Shown here: positions 39,054 through 49,798 of the stretch, in pieces
Position numbering within the stretch: the first letter of the stretch is position 1
How the letters are laid out: each line of letters starts with the position of its first letter
NCBI RefSeq assembly: GCF_016909495.1
Contig: NZ_JAFBFW010000003.1
Location: 799,668-863,667, forward strand
Direction: 5' to 3'
DNA: 64,000 nucleotides
Source: Pantoea coffeiphila
Lineage (GTDB): Bacteria; Pseudomonadota; Gammaproteobacteria; Enterobacterales; Enterobacteriaceae
Translations under genes and position numbers: made by a program
Notes under the pieces: generated by a model
The model's input: only the letters and a program-made list of their open reading frames with translations
Told to the model about the DNA's origin: nothing
Databases searched by the model: none

Positions 39054-39130
39054 GCATCCATAGCTCAGCTGGATAGAGTACTCGGCTACGAACCGAGCGG
39101 TCGGAGGTTCGAATCCTCCTGGATGCACCA
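39054..39130 (+). tRNA. tRNA-Arg(ACG), copy 4
   Basis: Identical to the other three copies and last of the array. The array corresponds to argV, argY, argZ, argQ of E. coli. The 280 bases up to yqaB hold no gene I can support. Confidence 0.98.
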
Positions 39131-39414
39131 TCTCTCCTGATTTCTACTTTTCCCAATCTTGCTCGTCATGTCCCCCTCCTGATTGTGACACCATGTTCCC
39201 GATACGCTATTTTCATCTTTTGTTCGACTATCCTGTGTCTTTTGGTCTTTAGCCAGTTACCCGCTGTTATCTTGCATTTTAATTCGTTTTCTCATCATAA
39301 ATTTACTGCTAGAAATCCTTATGACTTTCAAGGCATTTGCTGATCCACGCTGACAGCGACATTCATACAGCTTTACGCTAAAGTAATCGTTCCTTTATCA
39401 GGGTGGTTAAGAGA

Positions 39415-39981
39415 ATGTACGACGCTTACGACGGCTTGATCTTCGATATGGATGGCACCATCCTCGATACTGAACCCACGCACCGCCAGGCCTGGCGTCA
39501 GGTGCTGGCTCAGCATGGGATGGCTTTTGATGAAAAGGCATTGATTGGCCTTAATGGTTCTCCGACGTGGCGTATTGCCGAGTTTATCGTTGAACAGCAT
39601 CAGAGCGATCTCGATCCTCACCGCCTTGCTGCGGAAAAGACCTCTTTATTTAAAAGCATACTGTTCGATGTGGTGAAGCCGCTTCCGCTCATCGAGGTGG
39701 TGAAAGCCTATAAGGGACGACGCCCGATGGCTGTAGGGACCGGTAGCGAACATGCTATGGCGGTTGCGCTATTGCAGCATCTGGGGCTCCGTGATTATTT
39801 CTCGGCGATTGTCGGAGCAGATGATGTTAAACGTCATAAGCCAGAGCCTGATACATTTATCCGCTGCGCTGAACTGATAGGCGTACCGCCTGCGCGCTGC
39901 GTAGTATTTGAAGATGCGGACTTTGGTTTGCAGGCTGCGCGTGCCGCGGGTATGGATGCCGTTGATGTCCGTCTGCTGTGA
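39415..39981 (+). CDS. yqaB: HAD-family fructose-1-phosphate/6-phosphogluconate phosphatase
   Basis: YqaB is a small cytoplasmic sugar-phosphate phosphatase of the haloacid dehalogenase superfamily. Motif I is DMDGTILDTEPTH near residue 10. Motif II is VGTGSE near 110. The lysine and acidic motifs are KRHKPEPDTF and VVFEDADFGLQAARAAGM. The 188 residues match E. coli YqaB. ATG 39415 is preferred over GTG 39403 because MYDAYDGLIFDMDG is the family start. The end overlaps yqaA. Confidence 0.94.
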   Translation: MYDAYDGLIFDMDGTILDTEPTHRQAWRQVLAQHGMAFDEKALIGLNGSPTWRIAEFIVEQHQSDLDPHRLAAEKTSLFKSILFDVVKPLPLIEVVKAYKGRRPMAVGTGSEHAMAVALLQHLGLRDYFSAIVGADDVKRHKPEPDTFIRCAELIGVPPARCVVFEDADFGLQAARAAGMDAVDVRLL

Positions 39982-40406
39982 CTGAGTGGCTGACATACGG
40001 TTCGATGTTTGCCAGCAGTTTTCTGAGTGCTACGCTGTTGCCCGGCAGCTCAGAGGCGATGTTGGTAGGTCTGTTGCTGGCCGGTAAGGCTTCCACAGTG
40101 AATCTGGTGTTGATTGCCGCTATAGGTAATACCCTCGGGGGGCTGACAAACATTCTGATTGGTCGCCTGCTGCCGCTAAAAGAACAGGGGCGATGGCATA
40201 CAACAGCGATGGCATGGTTACATCGTTTAGGGCCTGCTGCGCTGATATTTAGCTGGTTACCGGTGATCGGTGACCTGCTGTGCGTTATTGCCGGCTGGCT
40301 GCGTTTCGCCTGGCTGCCGATGGTGGTTTTCCTCGCCGTCGGCAAAACTTTGCGATATATAGCGCTAGCTGCCGCAACTTTACAGGGCATGGAATGGTGG
40401 CATTGA
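39978..40406 (+). CDS. yqaA: DedA-like inner membrane protein YqaA
   Basis: This 142-residue inner membrane protein of the SNARE-associated/DedA-like (VTT) family has about four hydrophobic segments. SSEAMLVGLLLAGKAS and AAIGNTLGGLTNILIGRLLP are family-typical. Its function in the cell is not well defined. The GTG start overlaps the yqaB stop (GTGA), as in E. coli, which indicates coupled translation. Confidence 0.9.
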   Translation: MTEWLTYGSMFASSFLSATLLPGSSEAMLVGLLLAGKASTVNLVLIAAIGNTLGGLTNILIGRLLPLKEQGRWHTTAMAWLHRLGPAALIFSWLPVIGDLLCVIAGWLRFAWLPMVVFLAVGKTLRYIALAAATLQGMEWWH

Positions 40407-40478
40407 TTCGCTATTAGATGATGCTACGGTTAACATTATGCTTAACAATAATAAATTTTCTCTGAGCGGGAGGTCAAT

Positions 40479-42038
40479 TTGATCCCGGACGTATCACAGG
40501 CACTTGCGTGGCTGGAAGCCCACCCTGGCGCACTTAAAGGAATTGGTCGCGGTATTGAACGCGAAACGCTGCGTGTCAGACCCGATGGGCATCTGGCTAC
40601 AACCCGGCACCCATCTTCACTGGGCTCCACGCTGACGCACAAGTGGATCACCACTGATTTTGCCGAGGCACTGTTAGAATTTATCACGCCGGTCGATCAG
40701 GATATTGATCATCTGCTGGCATTCCTGCGTGATATTCATCGCCATACCTCCCGCGAGCTGGGTGAAGAGCGGATGTGGCCGATGAGCATGCCGTGCATCA
40801 TTGAACCGGGCCAGGACATTGAGCTGGCGCAGTACGGCAGTTCGAACATTGGCCGCATGAAGACGTTGTACCGTCAGGGATTGAAAAATCGCTACGGGGC
40901 GCTGATGCAGGTGATTTCCGGCGTACATTACAACTTCTCGCTGCCGCTCTCTTTCTGGCAGGCCTGGGCTGGAGTGGAAGATGCGGAAAGTGGTAAAGAC
41001 GCGATTTCAGACGGCTACCTGCGCCTGATCCGCAACTACTATCGCTTCGGCTGGATTATTCCTTATCTGTTCGGCGCGTCACCGGCAATCTGCTCTTCCT
41101 TCCTGCAGGGTAAGGAAAGCAATCTGCCTTTCGACCGCAGTGAGCAGGGGATGCTGTCACTACCGTATGCCACCTCTCTGCGCCTGAGCGATCTCGGCTA
41201 TACCAATAAATCGCAGAGCAACCTCGGTATTACCTTTAACGACCTGCCTGACTATATCAAAGCGCTGAAGGCGGCCATTAAAACACCATCCGCTGAATTT
41301 GCAGCGATGGGCGTGAAAGACGCCAACGGTGACTGGCTGCAGCTGAATACGAATGTGCTACAGATTGAAAATGAACTGTATGCGCCAATCAGACCAAAGC
41401 GCGTGACGCGTTCCGGTGAAGCACCTTCAGACGCGCTGCTGCGTGGCGGTATTGAATACATTGAAGTGCGCTCGCTGGATATTAATCCGTTCTCTGCGAT
41501 CGGGGTCGATGCTAACCAGGTCCGTTTCCTCGATTTGTTCCTGATCTGGTGTACGCTGGCGGAAGCGCCGGATATGAACAGTGACGAACTGCTCTGTACG
41601 CGTAAAAACTGGAACCGGGTGATCCTTGAAGGGCGTAAACCGGGGCAAACCATTGGCATAGGCTGCGGCGAAACAGAACAACCGCTGGTCGATGTGGGTA
41701 AAGCGCTGTTCCGCGATCTGCAACGCGTTGCTGAAACGCTGGACGGCCAGAATGGGGAAAACCACTACCAGCAGGTGTGCGAACGCCTGGTGGCCTCATT
41801 TGACGATCCTGATTTGACCTACTCCGCACGCTTCCTGCAGTCGCTGAAGGAAAACGGCATTGCCGGTACCGGACTGGCACTTGCCGAACAGTATCGTCAG
41901 CAGCTAAATGAAGAGCCGCTGGAAGTGTTGAGTGCTGAACAGTTTGCTGAAGAAGCATGCCGCTCGCAGGTAAGTCAGCAGCAGATAGAAGAAAGTGATA
42001 CGCTGAGTCTGGAAGAGTTTCTGAAAGATAAAGGCTAG
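40479..42038 (+). CDS. gshA: Glutamate-cysteine ligase
   Basis: GshA makes gamma-glutamylcysteine, the first step of glutathione synthesis, using ATP and magnesium. The protein starts [15 protein letters not shown] after a TTG initiation codon with GGGAGG five bases ahead; the E. coli gene also starts with TTG. Family blocks [10 protein letters not shown] near residue 30, [19 protein letters not shown] near 60 and [10 protein letters not shown] near 145 are intact. The 519 residues fit the proteobacterial type. MicA lies on the opposite strand just downstream. Confidence 0.98.
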   Translation: MIPDVSQALAWLEAHPGALKGIGRGIERETLRVRPDGHLATTRHPSSLGSTLTHKWITTDFAEALLEFITPVDQDIDHLLAFLRDIHRHTSRELGEERMWPMSMPCIIEPGQDIELAQYGSSNIGRMKTLYRQGLKNRYGALMQVISGVHYNFSLPLSFWQAWAGVEDAESGKDAISDGYLRLIRNYYRFGWIIPYLFGASPAICSSFLQGKESNLPFDRSEQGMLSLPYATSLRLSDLGYTNKSQSNLGITFNDLPDYIKALKAAIKTPSAEFAAMGVKDANGDWLQLNTNVLQIENELYAPIRPKRVTRSGEAPSDALLRGGIEYIEVRSLDINPFSAIGVDANQVRFLDLFLIWCTLAEAPDMNSDELLCTRKNWNRVILEGRKPGQTIGIGCGETEQPLVDVGKALFRDLQRVAETLDGQNGENHYQQVCERLVASFDDPDLTYSARFLQSLKENGIAGTGLALAEQYRQQLNEEPLEVLSAEQFAEEACRSQVSQQQIEESDTLSLEEFLKDKG

Positions 42039-42042
42039 CGCC

Positions 42043-42120
42043 AAAAGAAAATGGCCACATCACTGTGGCCAAAGTAACATCTCTGTTGTCAGGGATGATG
42101 ATAACAAATGCGCGTCTTTC
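42043..42120 (-). ncRNA. micA: Small regulatory RNA MicA
   Basis: The minus-strand sequence begins GAAAGACGCGCATTTGTTAT and continues CATCATCCCTGA, matching the start and seed region of E. coli MicA in the same place between gshA and luxS. It ends in the hairpin TGGCCACA/TGTGGCCA (42052-42071) and a T-rich tail. MicA pairs with ompA and other porin mRNAs with Hfq and lowers outer membrane protein synthesis during envelope stress. The body between seed and terminator differs from E. coli. Confidence 0.9.
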
Positions 42121-42126
42121 ACATAG

Positions 42127-42154
42127 TAAGACGTGAGCTGACAGAAAAAGTTTC
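42127..42154 (-). promoter_or_regulatory. Sigma-E-like promoter of micA
   Basis: Reading leftwards, GAAACTT (42154-42148) and GTCTTA (42132-42127) are 15 bases apart, close to the sigma-E consensus (GGAACTT and TCTGA-like). It places the MicA start near 42120. Confidence 0.7.
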
Positions 42155-42192
42155 ACCATATCTAAAATAAATTCATTAGTTGAGGAAACAAT

Positions 42193-42708
42193 ATGCCATT
42201 GCTGGATAGCTTTACCGTTGATCACACCATCATGGCCGCTCCTGCAGTCCGCGTAGCTAAGACCATGAAAACCCCTCATGGCGACACCATCACCGTTTTC
42301 GATCTGCGTTTCTGCCGACCGAATATCGAAATCCTGCCTGAGCGCGGTATCCATACTCTGGAGCACCTGTTCGCTGGTTTTATGCGCGATCACCTGAACG
42401 GTGAAGGCGTAGAAATCGTTGATATCTCGCCGATGGGATGCCGTACCGGCTTCTATATGAGCCTGATTGGTGTGCCGGACGAGCAGCGCGTGGCGAAGGC
42501 GTGGAAAGCGGCAATGGAGGATGTTCTCAAGGTTGCCAACCAGAATGATATTCCTGAGCTGAACATCTATCAGTGCGGCACCTGTGAGATGCATTCACTG
42601 GAAGAAGCACAGGAAATCGCGCGTCACATTATTGCTAATGACATCCGCGTTAACCGTAATGAAGATCTGGCTCTGCCGAAAGAAAAACTGAAAGAACTGC
42701 ACATCTAA
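42193..42708 (+). CDS. luxS: S-ribosylhomocysteinase LuxS
   Basis: LuxS splits S-ribosylhomocysteine into homocysteine and DPD, the precursor of autoinducer AI-2, and so serves both the methyl cycle and quorum sensing. The metal-binding HTLEH motif is at residues 54-58, and the third ligand is a cysteine in [10 protein letters not shown] near residue 126. The 171-residue length is typical. GAGGAAAC precedes the ATG. Confidence 0.99.
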   Translation: MPLLDSFTVDHTIMAAPAVRVAKTMKTPHGDTITVFDLRFCRPNIEILPERGIHTLEHLFAGFMRDHLNGEGVEIVDISPMGCRTGFYMSLIGVPDEQRVAKAWKAAMEDVLKVANQNDIPELNIYQCGTCEMHSLEEAQEIARHIIANDIRVNRNEDLALPKEKLKELHI

Positions 42709-42717
42709 ACGGTTCTG

Positions 42718-42741
42718 GGCGATCGGATTCACCGATTGCCC
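42718..42741 (+). terminator. Hairpin downstream of luxS
   Basis: GGCGATCGG pairs with CCGATTGCC (one G-U) around ATTCA, ten bases after the luxS stop. A T-poor tail follows, so termination is probable but not certain. Confidence 0.6.
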
Positions 42742-42778
42742 TGTTATCTGTTCACTGCTGCCGGGAAGTCAGATCGAT

Positions 42779-44065
42779 TTACGAACTGACAGACTCTTTC
42801 AGTGGCTTCTGAGGCGTCACCCGCACCTGCTTAATCATATTTTCCTGCACGTCCAGAATATCCACCGCGTATCTGCCAATGTGTATTGTGGCACCTGGCT
42901 GCGGAATATCCTGGAGTTCTTCCAGAATCATGCCGTTTACGGTACGTGCGCCTTCTTCCGGTAACGTCCAGTTGAAGGCTTTGTTGAGCTCGCGGACGTT
43001 GGCGCTGCCTTCAATCAGTACGGAGCCATCGTTTTGCGGCACAACCTCTTCAGCCAGTGAAGGGGACATGGAGGTGGTGAAATCGCCGACGATCTCTTCC
43101 AGAATATCCTCAATGGTGACCAGCCCTTTGATATCACCGTACTCATCAACAACCAGCCCCACTTTCTCTTTATTACGCTGAAACTTAACCAGCTGAACGT
43201 TTAGCGGCGTTCCTTCAGGTACATAGTAGATTTCGTCCGCTGCGCGCAGCATCACCTCTTTGGTAAATTCCTTTTTTTCCGTCATCAGGCGATAGGCTTC
43301 CCGCACGCGCAGCATACTGATGGTATCGTCCAGTGAGTCACGATAAAGAACGATGCGGCCATGTGGAGAATGGGCCAGCTGCCGCACAATTGATTTCCAG
43401 TCATCGTTGATGTTAATGCCGACAATTTCGTTACGCGGCACCATGATGTCATCCACATTGACCTTATCGAGGTCGAGTACAGACAGCAGCATATCCTGAT
43501 TACGGTGTGACATCAGCGTGCGGGACTCATAAACGATGGTGCGCAGCTCTTCTTTACTCAGCGCAGAGTTGATCGAGCCATCGCTTTTCATTCCCACCAT
43601 GCGCATCAACAGGCGAGTGATGGTATTCAGCAGCCACACCAGCGGCATCATCACGATCTGCAGGGGGCCAAGCAGGAAACTGCTGGGGAAAGCCACTTTT
43701 TCGGGATAGAGCGCGGCGATGGTTTTCGGTAGCACTTCCGCGAAGACCAGCACGAGGAAGGTAAGGATACCGGTAGCAATCGCCACACCGGCATCACCGT
43801 AGAGGCGCATACCGACGATGGTGCCGAGCGCAGAAGCCAGAATATTCACCAGGTTATTGCCAATCAGCACAAGGCTTATCAGGCGGTCCGGGCGGCGGAG
43901 TAATTTCTCAACTCTGCGCGCGGCGCGGTCTCCGTTCTTGGCCTGATGACGCAGTTTATAGCGATTCAGCGTCATCATGCCGGTTTCGGAGCCGGAAAAG
44001 TACGCTGATACCAGAATCATGATAATCAGCGTCACGATCAGAGTCGTGGTGGAAACGTGTTCCAA
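42779..44065 (-). CDS. yfjD: DUF21/CBS/CorC-domain membrane protein YfjD
   Basis: This 428-residue protein belongs to the CNNM/CorC family linked to magnesium efflux. Three to four membrane helices form the DUF21 domain (SAYFSGSETGMMTLNRY near residue 20, VLVFAEVLPKTIAALYPE near 105). Two CBS domains span about 200-330 (DIMVPRNEIVGIN, VDEYGDIKGLVTIEDILEEI), and a C-terminal CorC_HlyC domain follows. It forms a probable operon with ypjD upstream, as in E. coli. Confidence 0.94.
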   Translation of the reverse strand: MEHVSTTTLIVTLIIMILVSAYFSGSETGMMTLNRYKLRHQAKNGDRAARRVEKLLRRPDRLISLVLIGNNLVNILASALGTIVGMRLYGDAGVAIATGILTFLVLVFAEVLPKTIAALYPEKVAFPSSFLLGPLQIVMMPLVWLLNTITRLLMRMVGMKSDGSINSALSKEELRTIVYESRTLMSHRNQDMLLSVLDLDKVNVDDIMVPRNEIVGININDDWKSIVRQLAHSPHGRIVLYRDSLDDTISMLRVREAYRLMTEKKEFTKEVMLRAADEIYYVPEGTPLNVQLVKFQRNKEKVGLVVDEYGDIKGLVTIEDILEEIVGDFTTSMSPSLAEEVVPQNDGSVLIEGSANVRELNKAFNWTLPEEGARTVNGMILEELQDIPQPGATIHIGRYAVDILDVQENMIKQVRVTPQKPLKESVSS

Positions 44066-44087
44066 GGGAGATCCTTGTTGTGGTCGA

Positions 44088-44879
44088 TCAGGACGTTAAA
44101 AAGTGCTGCAGCATACGGCTGCCGAAGTAGGCCATCGTCAAAAGAAACGCACCGCCGCAGTTGAACCAGACAACGCGACGCCCGCGCCAGCCCTCGTGAT
44201 AATGGCCCCAAAGCAGGACGATATAGAGGAACCAGGCAAGGAACGACAGCACGGCTTTATCAATGTTTTCGCGGCTGAAAAGATCCGGTAGAAAGAACAG
44301 GCCGGTGCAGAGCACCAGCGTCAACAGCACCACACCGATCTGGGTGATATGAAACATTTTCCGCTCGATGGTCATTAGCGGAGGAATATCCGTGGTAAAT
44401 GCCAGCCTCTTGGTTTTCAACAGCCAGTCAATCCAGGCCAGTTGAAGCGCATAAAGCGCGGCAATGATCAGCGTAGCATAGGCAAACAGGGCCAGGCCGA
44501 TATGCACCATCATCCCCGGCGTGGTTTCCAGATGGGTGATAAACGCATTAGGAACGAAGGTTGCAAACGCCAGGTTGATCAGGGCAAAGCTGTAAACAAT
44601 CGGCAGCAGTATCCAGCCGCGGTTGCGCGAGGCGACAATGGTCATGATCGAGCAGATCAGCAGACTGACCAGTGAGCCAATATTCAGCAGGCTGAGATTC
44701 TGCCCCCCGTCGAGGGAAAAGATTCGCTGCTGCAATGCAACGGCGTGAAACACCAGCGCGACGACGGCAGACAAAACGGCCAGCCTGCGCCAGCTGCTGT
44801 TTTTACGCAGCAGGCTGGGAACAATCAGTGCAAGGCTACATGAATAGGCGAGTAGTGCCAGAATCGCAAATACGGACAT
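44088..44879 (-). CDS. ypjD: CcsA-like inner membrane protein YpjD
   Basis: This 263-residue protein has about eight membrane helices and belongs to the cytochrome c assembly (CcsA/CcmC-like) membrane family. Typical segments are GMMVHIGLALFAYATLIIAA near residue 123 and LLWGHYHEGWRGRRVVWF near 230, the latter with conserved histidine and tryptophan residues. Its physiological function is not settled. It lies 22 bases before yfjD on the same strand and is divergent from ffh. Confidence 0.92.
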   Translation of the reverse strand: MSVFAILALLAYSCSLALIVPSLLRKNSSWRRLAVLSAVVALVFHAVALQQRIFSLDGGQNLSLLNIGSLVSLLICSIMTIVASRNRGWILLPIVYSFALINLAFATFVPNAFITHLETTPGMMVHIGLALFAYATLIIAALYALQLAWIDWLLKTKRLAFTTDIPPLMTIERKMFHITQIGVVLLTLVLCTGLFFLPDLFSRENIDKAVLSFLAWFLYIVLLWGHYHEGWRGRRVVWFNCGGAFLLTMAYFGSRMLQHFLTS

Positions 44880-45045
44880 ATTAAGTGTTAGTACCGGCCA
44901 GGACTGTGAAAAAAGTCAGTATAGCGCCAGCGGCAGCAGGCTCCAAACGATCTCATCGCATATGGCTGAGATCCCTGCATCAGTGTGTTATAATCCGGCC
45001 AATTGTGTCGCCCTGGCGGCCTCTCATTACGTTAAGCGAGAGACG

Positions 45046-46407
45046 ATGTTTACTAATTTATCCGATAGATTGTCGCAAACCCTGCGCAACATCAGTGGCC
45101 GTGGACGGCTGACAGAAGACAATATCAAAGATACGCTGCGCGAAGTGCGCATGGCGCTGTTGGAAGCCGACGTTGCGCTGCCGGTGGTACGCGAATTTAT
45201 CAGCCGTGTTAAAGAAAGCGCCGTCGGTCATGAAGTGAACAAAAGCCTGACTCCGGGTCAGGAATTCGTCAAGATCGTGAAAAATGAGCTGGTTGCCGCC
45301 ATGGGGGAGGAGAACAACACTCTGAACCTGGCCGCTCAGCCGCCTGCTGTCGTGCTGATGGCCGGTTTGCAGGGGGCGGGTAAAACCACCAGCGTTGGTA
45401 AACTCGGTAAGTTCCTGCGTGAAAAGCACAAGAAAAAGGTGTTGGTTGTTTCTGCCGACGTTTATCGCCCGGCGGCGATCAAACAGCTGGAAACTCTGGC
45501 AGAGCAGGTCGGCGTGGATTTCTGCCCGTCCGATCTGAGCCAGAAGCCGGTTGATATTGTTAAGAACGCCCTGCAACAGGCGAAGCTGAAATTCTACGAC
45601 GTGCTGCTGGTGGATACCGCCGGTCGACTGCACGTTGATGAAGCGATGATGGACGAGATCAAACAGGTCCACGCCGCGATTAACCCGGTTGAAACGCTGT
45701 TTGTGGTTGATGCCATGACCGGCCAGGATGCCGCCAATACGGCAAAAGCGTTTAACGAAGCGCTGCCGCTGACCGGTGTGGTGCTGACCAAAGTTGACGG
45801 TGATGCGCGCGGTGGTGCGGCCCTGTCGATTCGTCATATTACCGGCAAACCAATCAAATTTATGGGTGTCGGTGAGAAAACCGAAGCCCTTGAGCCATTC
45901 TATCCTGAGCGTATTGCGTCACGTATCCTCGGCATGGGCGACATGCTGTCGCTTATCGAAGATATCGAAAGCAAAGTTGACCGTGCGCAGGCTGAAAAGC
46001 TGGCCAGCAAGCTGAAGAAGGGTGACGGTTTCGACCTGAACGACTTCCTCGATCAGCTAAAGCAGATGCGTAATATGGGCGGCATGGCCAGCCTGATGGG
46101 CAAACTGCCGGGTATGGGTCAGCTGCCGGACAACGTTAAATCGCAAATGGACGATAAAGTTCTGGTGCGTATGGAAGCCATGATTAACTCAATGACGCGT
46201 AAAGAGCGCGAAAAACCTGAGATTATTAAAGGCTCCCGCAAGCGTCGTATTGCAACCGGTTCGGGTATGCAGGTGCAGGACGTTAACCGCTTACTGAAGC
46301 AGTTTGACGACATGCAGCGCATGATGAAAAAGATGAAAAAAGGTGGCATGGCGAAGATGATGCGCGGCATGAAAGGCATGATGCCGCCTGGCTTCCCAGG
46401 CCGTTAA
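45046..46407 (+). CDS. ffh: Signal recognition particle GTPase Ffh
   Basis: Ffh binds 4.5S RNA and signal sequences of nascent inner membrane proteins and delivers ribosomes to FtsY. The N domain begins MFTNLSDRLSQTLRN. The GTPase has GLQGAGKTTSVGKL near residue 105, DTAGRLHVDE near 190 and TKVDGDARGGAALS near 247. The methionine-rich M domain ends in MMKKMKKGGMAKMMRGMKG. The frame is open to 44962, but ATG 45046 matches the family start, giving 453 residues as in E. coli. Confidence 0.98.
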   Translation: MFTNLSDRLSQTLRNISGRGRLTEDNIKDTLREVRMALLEADVALPVVREFISRVKESAVGHEVNKSLTPGQEFVKIVKNELVAAMGEENNTLNLAAQPPAVVLMAGLQGAGKTTSVGKLGKFLREKHKKKVLVVSADVYRPAAIKQLETLAEQVGVDFCPSDLSQKPVDIVKNALQQAKLKFYDVLLVDTAGRLHVDEAMMDEIKQVHAAINPVETLFVVDAMTGQDAANTAKAFNEALPLTGVVLTKVDGDARGGAALSIRHITGKPIKFMGVGEKTEALEPFYPERIASRILGMGDMLSLIEDIESKVDRAQAEKLASKLKKGDGFDLNDFLDQLKQMRNMGGMASLMGKLPGMGQLPDNVKSQMDDKVLVRMEAMINSMTRKEREKPEIIKGSRKRRIATGSGMQVQDVNRLLKQFDDMQRMMKKMKKGGMAKMMRGMKGMMPPGFPGR

Positions 46408-46488
46408 TCAAGCCGGAAAAGGGCTCAGGCGAATTAGGTTGCTTTTTTCGCCAAAATGAGTAAAATTTTCGGGCTTTTTATATTGCAC

Positions 46489-46522
46489 CCGGGCCCCGTT
46501 CCCTCAATGGGGCCCGGTTGTT
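46489..46522 (+). terminator. Terminator between ffh and rpsP
   Basis: CCGGGCCCC (46489-46497) pairs with GGGGCCCGG (46509-46517), followed by TTGTTTT. It separates ffh from the rpsP-rimM-trmD-rplS operon. Confidence 0.88.
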
Positions 46523-46543
46523 TTATTAACTAAAGAGGATGTT

Positions 46544-46792
46544 ATGGTAACAATTCGTTTGGCACGTCACGGCGCTAAAAAGCGTCCATTCTACCAGGTA
46601 GTCGTCACTGACAGCCGTAATGCTCGCAATGGTCGTTTCATTGAGCGCGTTGGTTTCTTCAACCCGATCGCATCTGGTCAGGCTGAAGCACTGCGTCTTG
46701 ATCTGGACCGCATTGAGCACTGGGTTGGCCAGGGCGCAACTCTGTCCGACCGCGTTGGTGCGCTGGTCAAAGAAGCAAAGAAAGCAGCTTAA
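46544..46792 (+). CDS. rpsP: 30S ribosomal protein S16
   Basis: S16 helps 30S subunit assembly. The 82 residues begin [20 protein letters not shown], the universal family start. An AGAGGA site precedes the ATG. It is the first gene of the rpsP-rimM-trmD-rplS operon, which couples ribosomal proteins with 16S maturation and tRNA methylation. Confidence 0.99.
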   Translation: MVTIRLARHGAKKRPFYQVVVTDSRNARNGRFIERVGFFNPIASGQAEALRLDLDRIEHWVGQGATLSDRVGALVKEAKKAA

Positions 46793-46810
46793 TCTGTCAC
46801 GGTGGTCAAC

Positions 46811-47356
46811 ATGAGCAAGCAACACAACCAGCCTCCCGCTAACCCGTTAATTCTGGGAAAGATGGGCTCGGCCTACGGTATCCGTGGTTGGCTCAAAGTG
46901 TTTTCCTCCACCGAAGACGCCGAAAGCATTTTCGACTATCAGCCGTGGTTTATCCAGCGGGCGGGTCGGTGGCAGCATGTCGAGCTGGAAGGCTGGAAGC
47001 GCCACAATCAGGACATGATCATCAAAGTCAAAGGCATTGACGATCGTGATGCTGCAGGTCTGCTGACTAATTGCGAAATTGTCGTGGACTCGGAGCAACT
47101 GCCGGAGCTTGATAATGGTGAATACTACTGGAAAGACCTTATGGGCTGCCAGGTCGTCACCACTGAAGGCTACGAGCTGGGTAAAGTCATCGATATGATG
47201 GAAACCGGCTCAAACGACGTTATGGTCGTGAAGGCAAACCTGAAAGATGCATTTGGTGTGCAGGAACGGTTAATCCCGTTCCTCGATGAACAGGTTATCA
47301 AGAATGTCGATCTCACTACTCGTTCGATCGAAGTAGATTGGGATCCTGGTTTTTGA
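46811..47356 (+). CDS. rimM: 16S rRNA processing protein RimM
   Basis: RimM binds S19 and assists maturation of the 30S head. The 181 residues have the N-terminal RimM domain ([20 protein letters not shown]) and a C-terminal PRC barrel ([20 protein letters not shown]). ATG 46811 (MSKQ) matches the E. coli start; the earlier GTG-type codon at 46802 is not needed. It begins 18 bases after rpsP. Confidence 0.97.
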   Translation: MSKQHNQPPANPLILGKMGSAYGIRGWLKVFSSTEDAESIFDYQPWFIQRAGRWQHVELEGWKRHNQDMIIKVKGIDDRDAAGLLTNCEIVVDSEQLPELDNGEYYWKDLMGCQVVTTEGYELGKVIDMMETGSNDVMVVKANLKDAFGVQERLIPFLDEQVIKNVDLTTRSIEVDWDPGF

Positions 47357-47391
47357 ACTCCGAACAAAACGGTAATACTCCGGCGCAAAGT

Positions 47392-48562
<1,171 letters not shown>

Positions 48563-48586
48563 GCGACATCTGATAGTTAATAGTGA

Positions 48587-48617
48587 AAAGGGGTTAGCGT
48601 ATGCTAGCCCCTTTTTT
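48587..48617 (+). terminator. Terminator of the rpsP-rimM-trmD-rplS operon
   Basis: GGGGTTAGC pairs with GCTAGCCCC (one G-U) around GTAT, followed by seven Ts, 25 bases after the rplS stop. Confidence 0.95.
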
Positions 48618-48747
48618 TATGAAAAATTCTCTGCCGACAAATACACAAATAAAAAATATAATGCCGTTATCCGCTGATTTAAAAGCTTTTTTAAACAGCG
48701 TAACGAGTATGTTTGATTGATACCCCACAGCCGGAACCTTCCCTGAT

Positions 48748-49671
48748 ATGAGTAGCCCTTCGACGGGTATTTCGATGAAAATCGCCGCAGCGCTGAGTTC
48801 AACGCTGATGATGGCCTGTGTTAAAGATCTGGACGGTACTATCCCCGTCGGTGAAGTGATTTTCTTTCGATCGTTTATCGCGCTGATCCCACTATTTATC
48901 TGGCTATGGAGCCAGGGCAGTATCCTTGATGGCATCAGGACAAAGAACGTTCGCGGGCACTTTGTCCGCGGCCTTGCCGGTACCGGCGGGCTTTATTTTA
49001 GTTATCTTTCGCTGATCTATATTTCCCTCGTTGACGTGACGGCGATTAACTATGCCGCACCGCTGATTACCGTGGTGATGGCGGCGCTTATTCTGCGGGA
49101 AAAAGTAAAATTTCATCGCTGGATAGCGGTGGCTGCCGGATTCGCCGGTATATTGGTTATGCTGTCGGGCCACCTTTTCTTTAATCGTGAAGGTGCCTTA
49201 ACTTCCGTAAGCTGGACCTCCTCTCTGGGAATCATCCTCGCATTAGCGGCTGCGGTATGTATTGCCGGCGCATCGATTCAAATCCGCTATCTGAACGGCA
49301 TTGAAAAGCCGGGAGCTATTGCATTCTGGTTCGCAGTGATGACCACGCTGACCTCGCTGACTACGCTGTGGTTTGGCTGGACGGTACCGAATCCCCGACA
49401 GCTGGTGTTATTAATCAGCTGCGGACTGCTGGGAGGGATCACCCAGATATTGTTAACGCTAAGCCTGCGCTATGCCGATGCTTCACTGCTGGCACCGTTT
49501 GATTACACCACGCTGGTCTGGTCGGCGATGATTGGTTTTCTCTTCTGGGGAAATATGCCGGAGACGGCGACGCTAATAGGAGCCGGGCTGGTGGTATCGG
49601 GGGGGATGATCTCGATGTATTTTGAGCGGCGTAATCGACGTATCGTGACTTCGCTGAGTACGGAAAGTTAG
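48748..49671 (+). CDS. EamA/DMT-family transporter
   Basis: The 307 residues form about ten membrane helices in two EamA halves, the layout of drug/metabolite transporters that export amino acids or small metabolites. Segments GEVIFFRSFIALIPLFIWLW near residue 33 and DASLLAPFDYTTLVWSAMIG near 255 are typical. The substrate is not predictable. ATG 48748 has no strong binding site; an in-frame stop 28 bases upstream excludes a longer form. The gene takes the place of the yfiLRNB genes found here in E. coli. Confidence 0.85.
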   Translation: MSSPSTGISMKIAAALSSTLMMACVKDLDGTIPVGEVIFFRSFIALIPLFIWLWSQGSILDGIRTKNVRGHFVRGLAGTGGLYFSYLSLIYISLVDVTAINYAAPLITVVMAALILREKVKFHRWIAVAAGFAGILVMLSGHLFFNREGALTSVSWTSSLGIILALAAAVCIAGASIQIRYLNGIEKPGAIAFWFAVMTTLTSLTTLWFGWTVPNPRQLVLLISCGLLGGITQILLTLSLRYADASLLAPFDYTTLVWSAMIGFLFWGNMPETATLIGAGLVVSGGMISMYFERRNRRIVTSLSTES

Positions 49672-49763
49672 GTTGAATTCAGTATGAGAATCAGGCTGGG
49701 TTCAGTACAGGAAACCTGGTTGAGCTTAGTGCGAAAAGTCAGACTGGTCGCAATGACGAGAAT

Positions 49764-49793
49764 AACGGGGCCTGATGCTTTCTCGGCCCCGTT
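49764..49793. terminator. Hairpin between convergent transporter and GATase-like genes
   Basis: AACGGGGCC pairs with GGCCCCGTT around a 12-base loop, with T-rich sequence on both strands' exits. It probably works for both converging genes. Confidence 0.75.
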
Positions 49794-49798
49794 GATAT

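Noticed and set aside
42052..42071. gshA terminator
   Set aside because: The hairpin belongs to MicA on the opposite strand, where it is followed by a T-rich tail. It may still act on gshA, but this is secondary.
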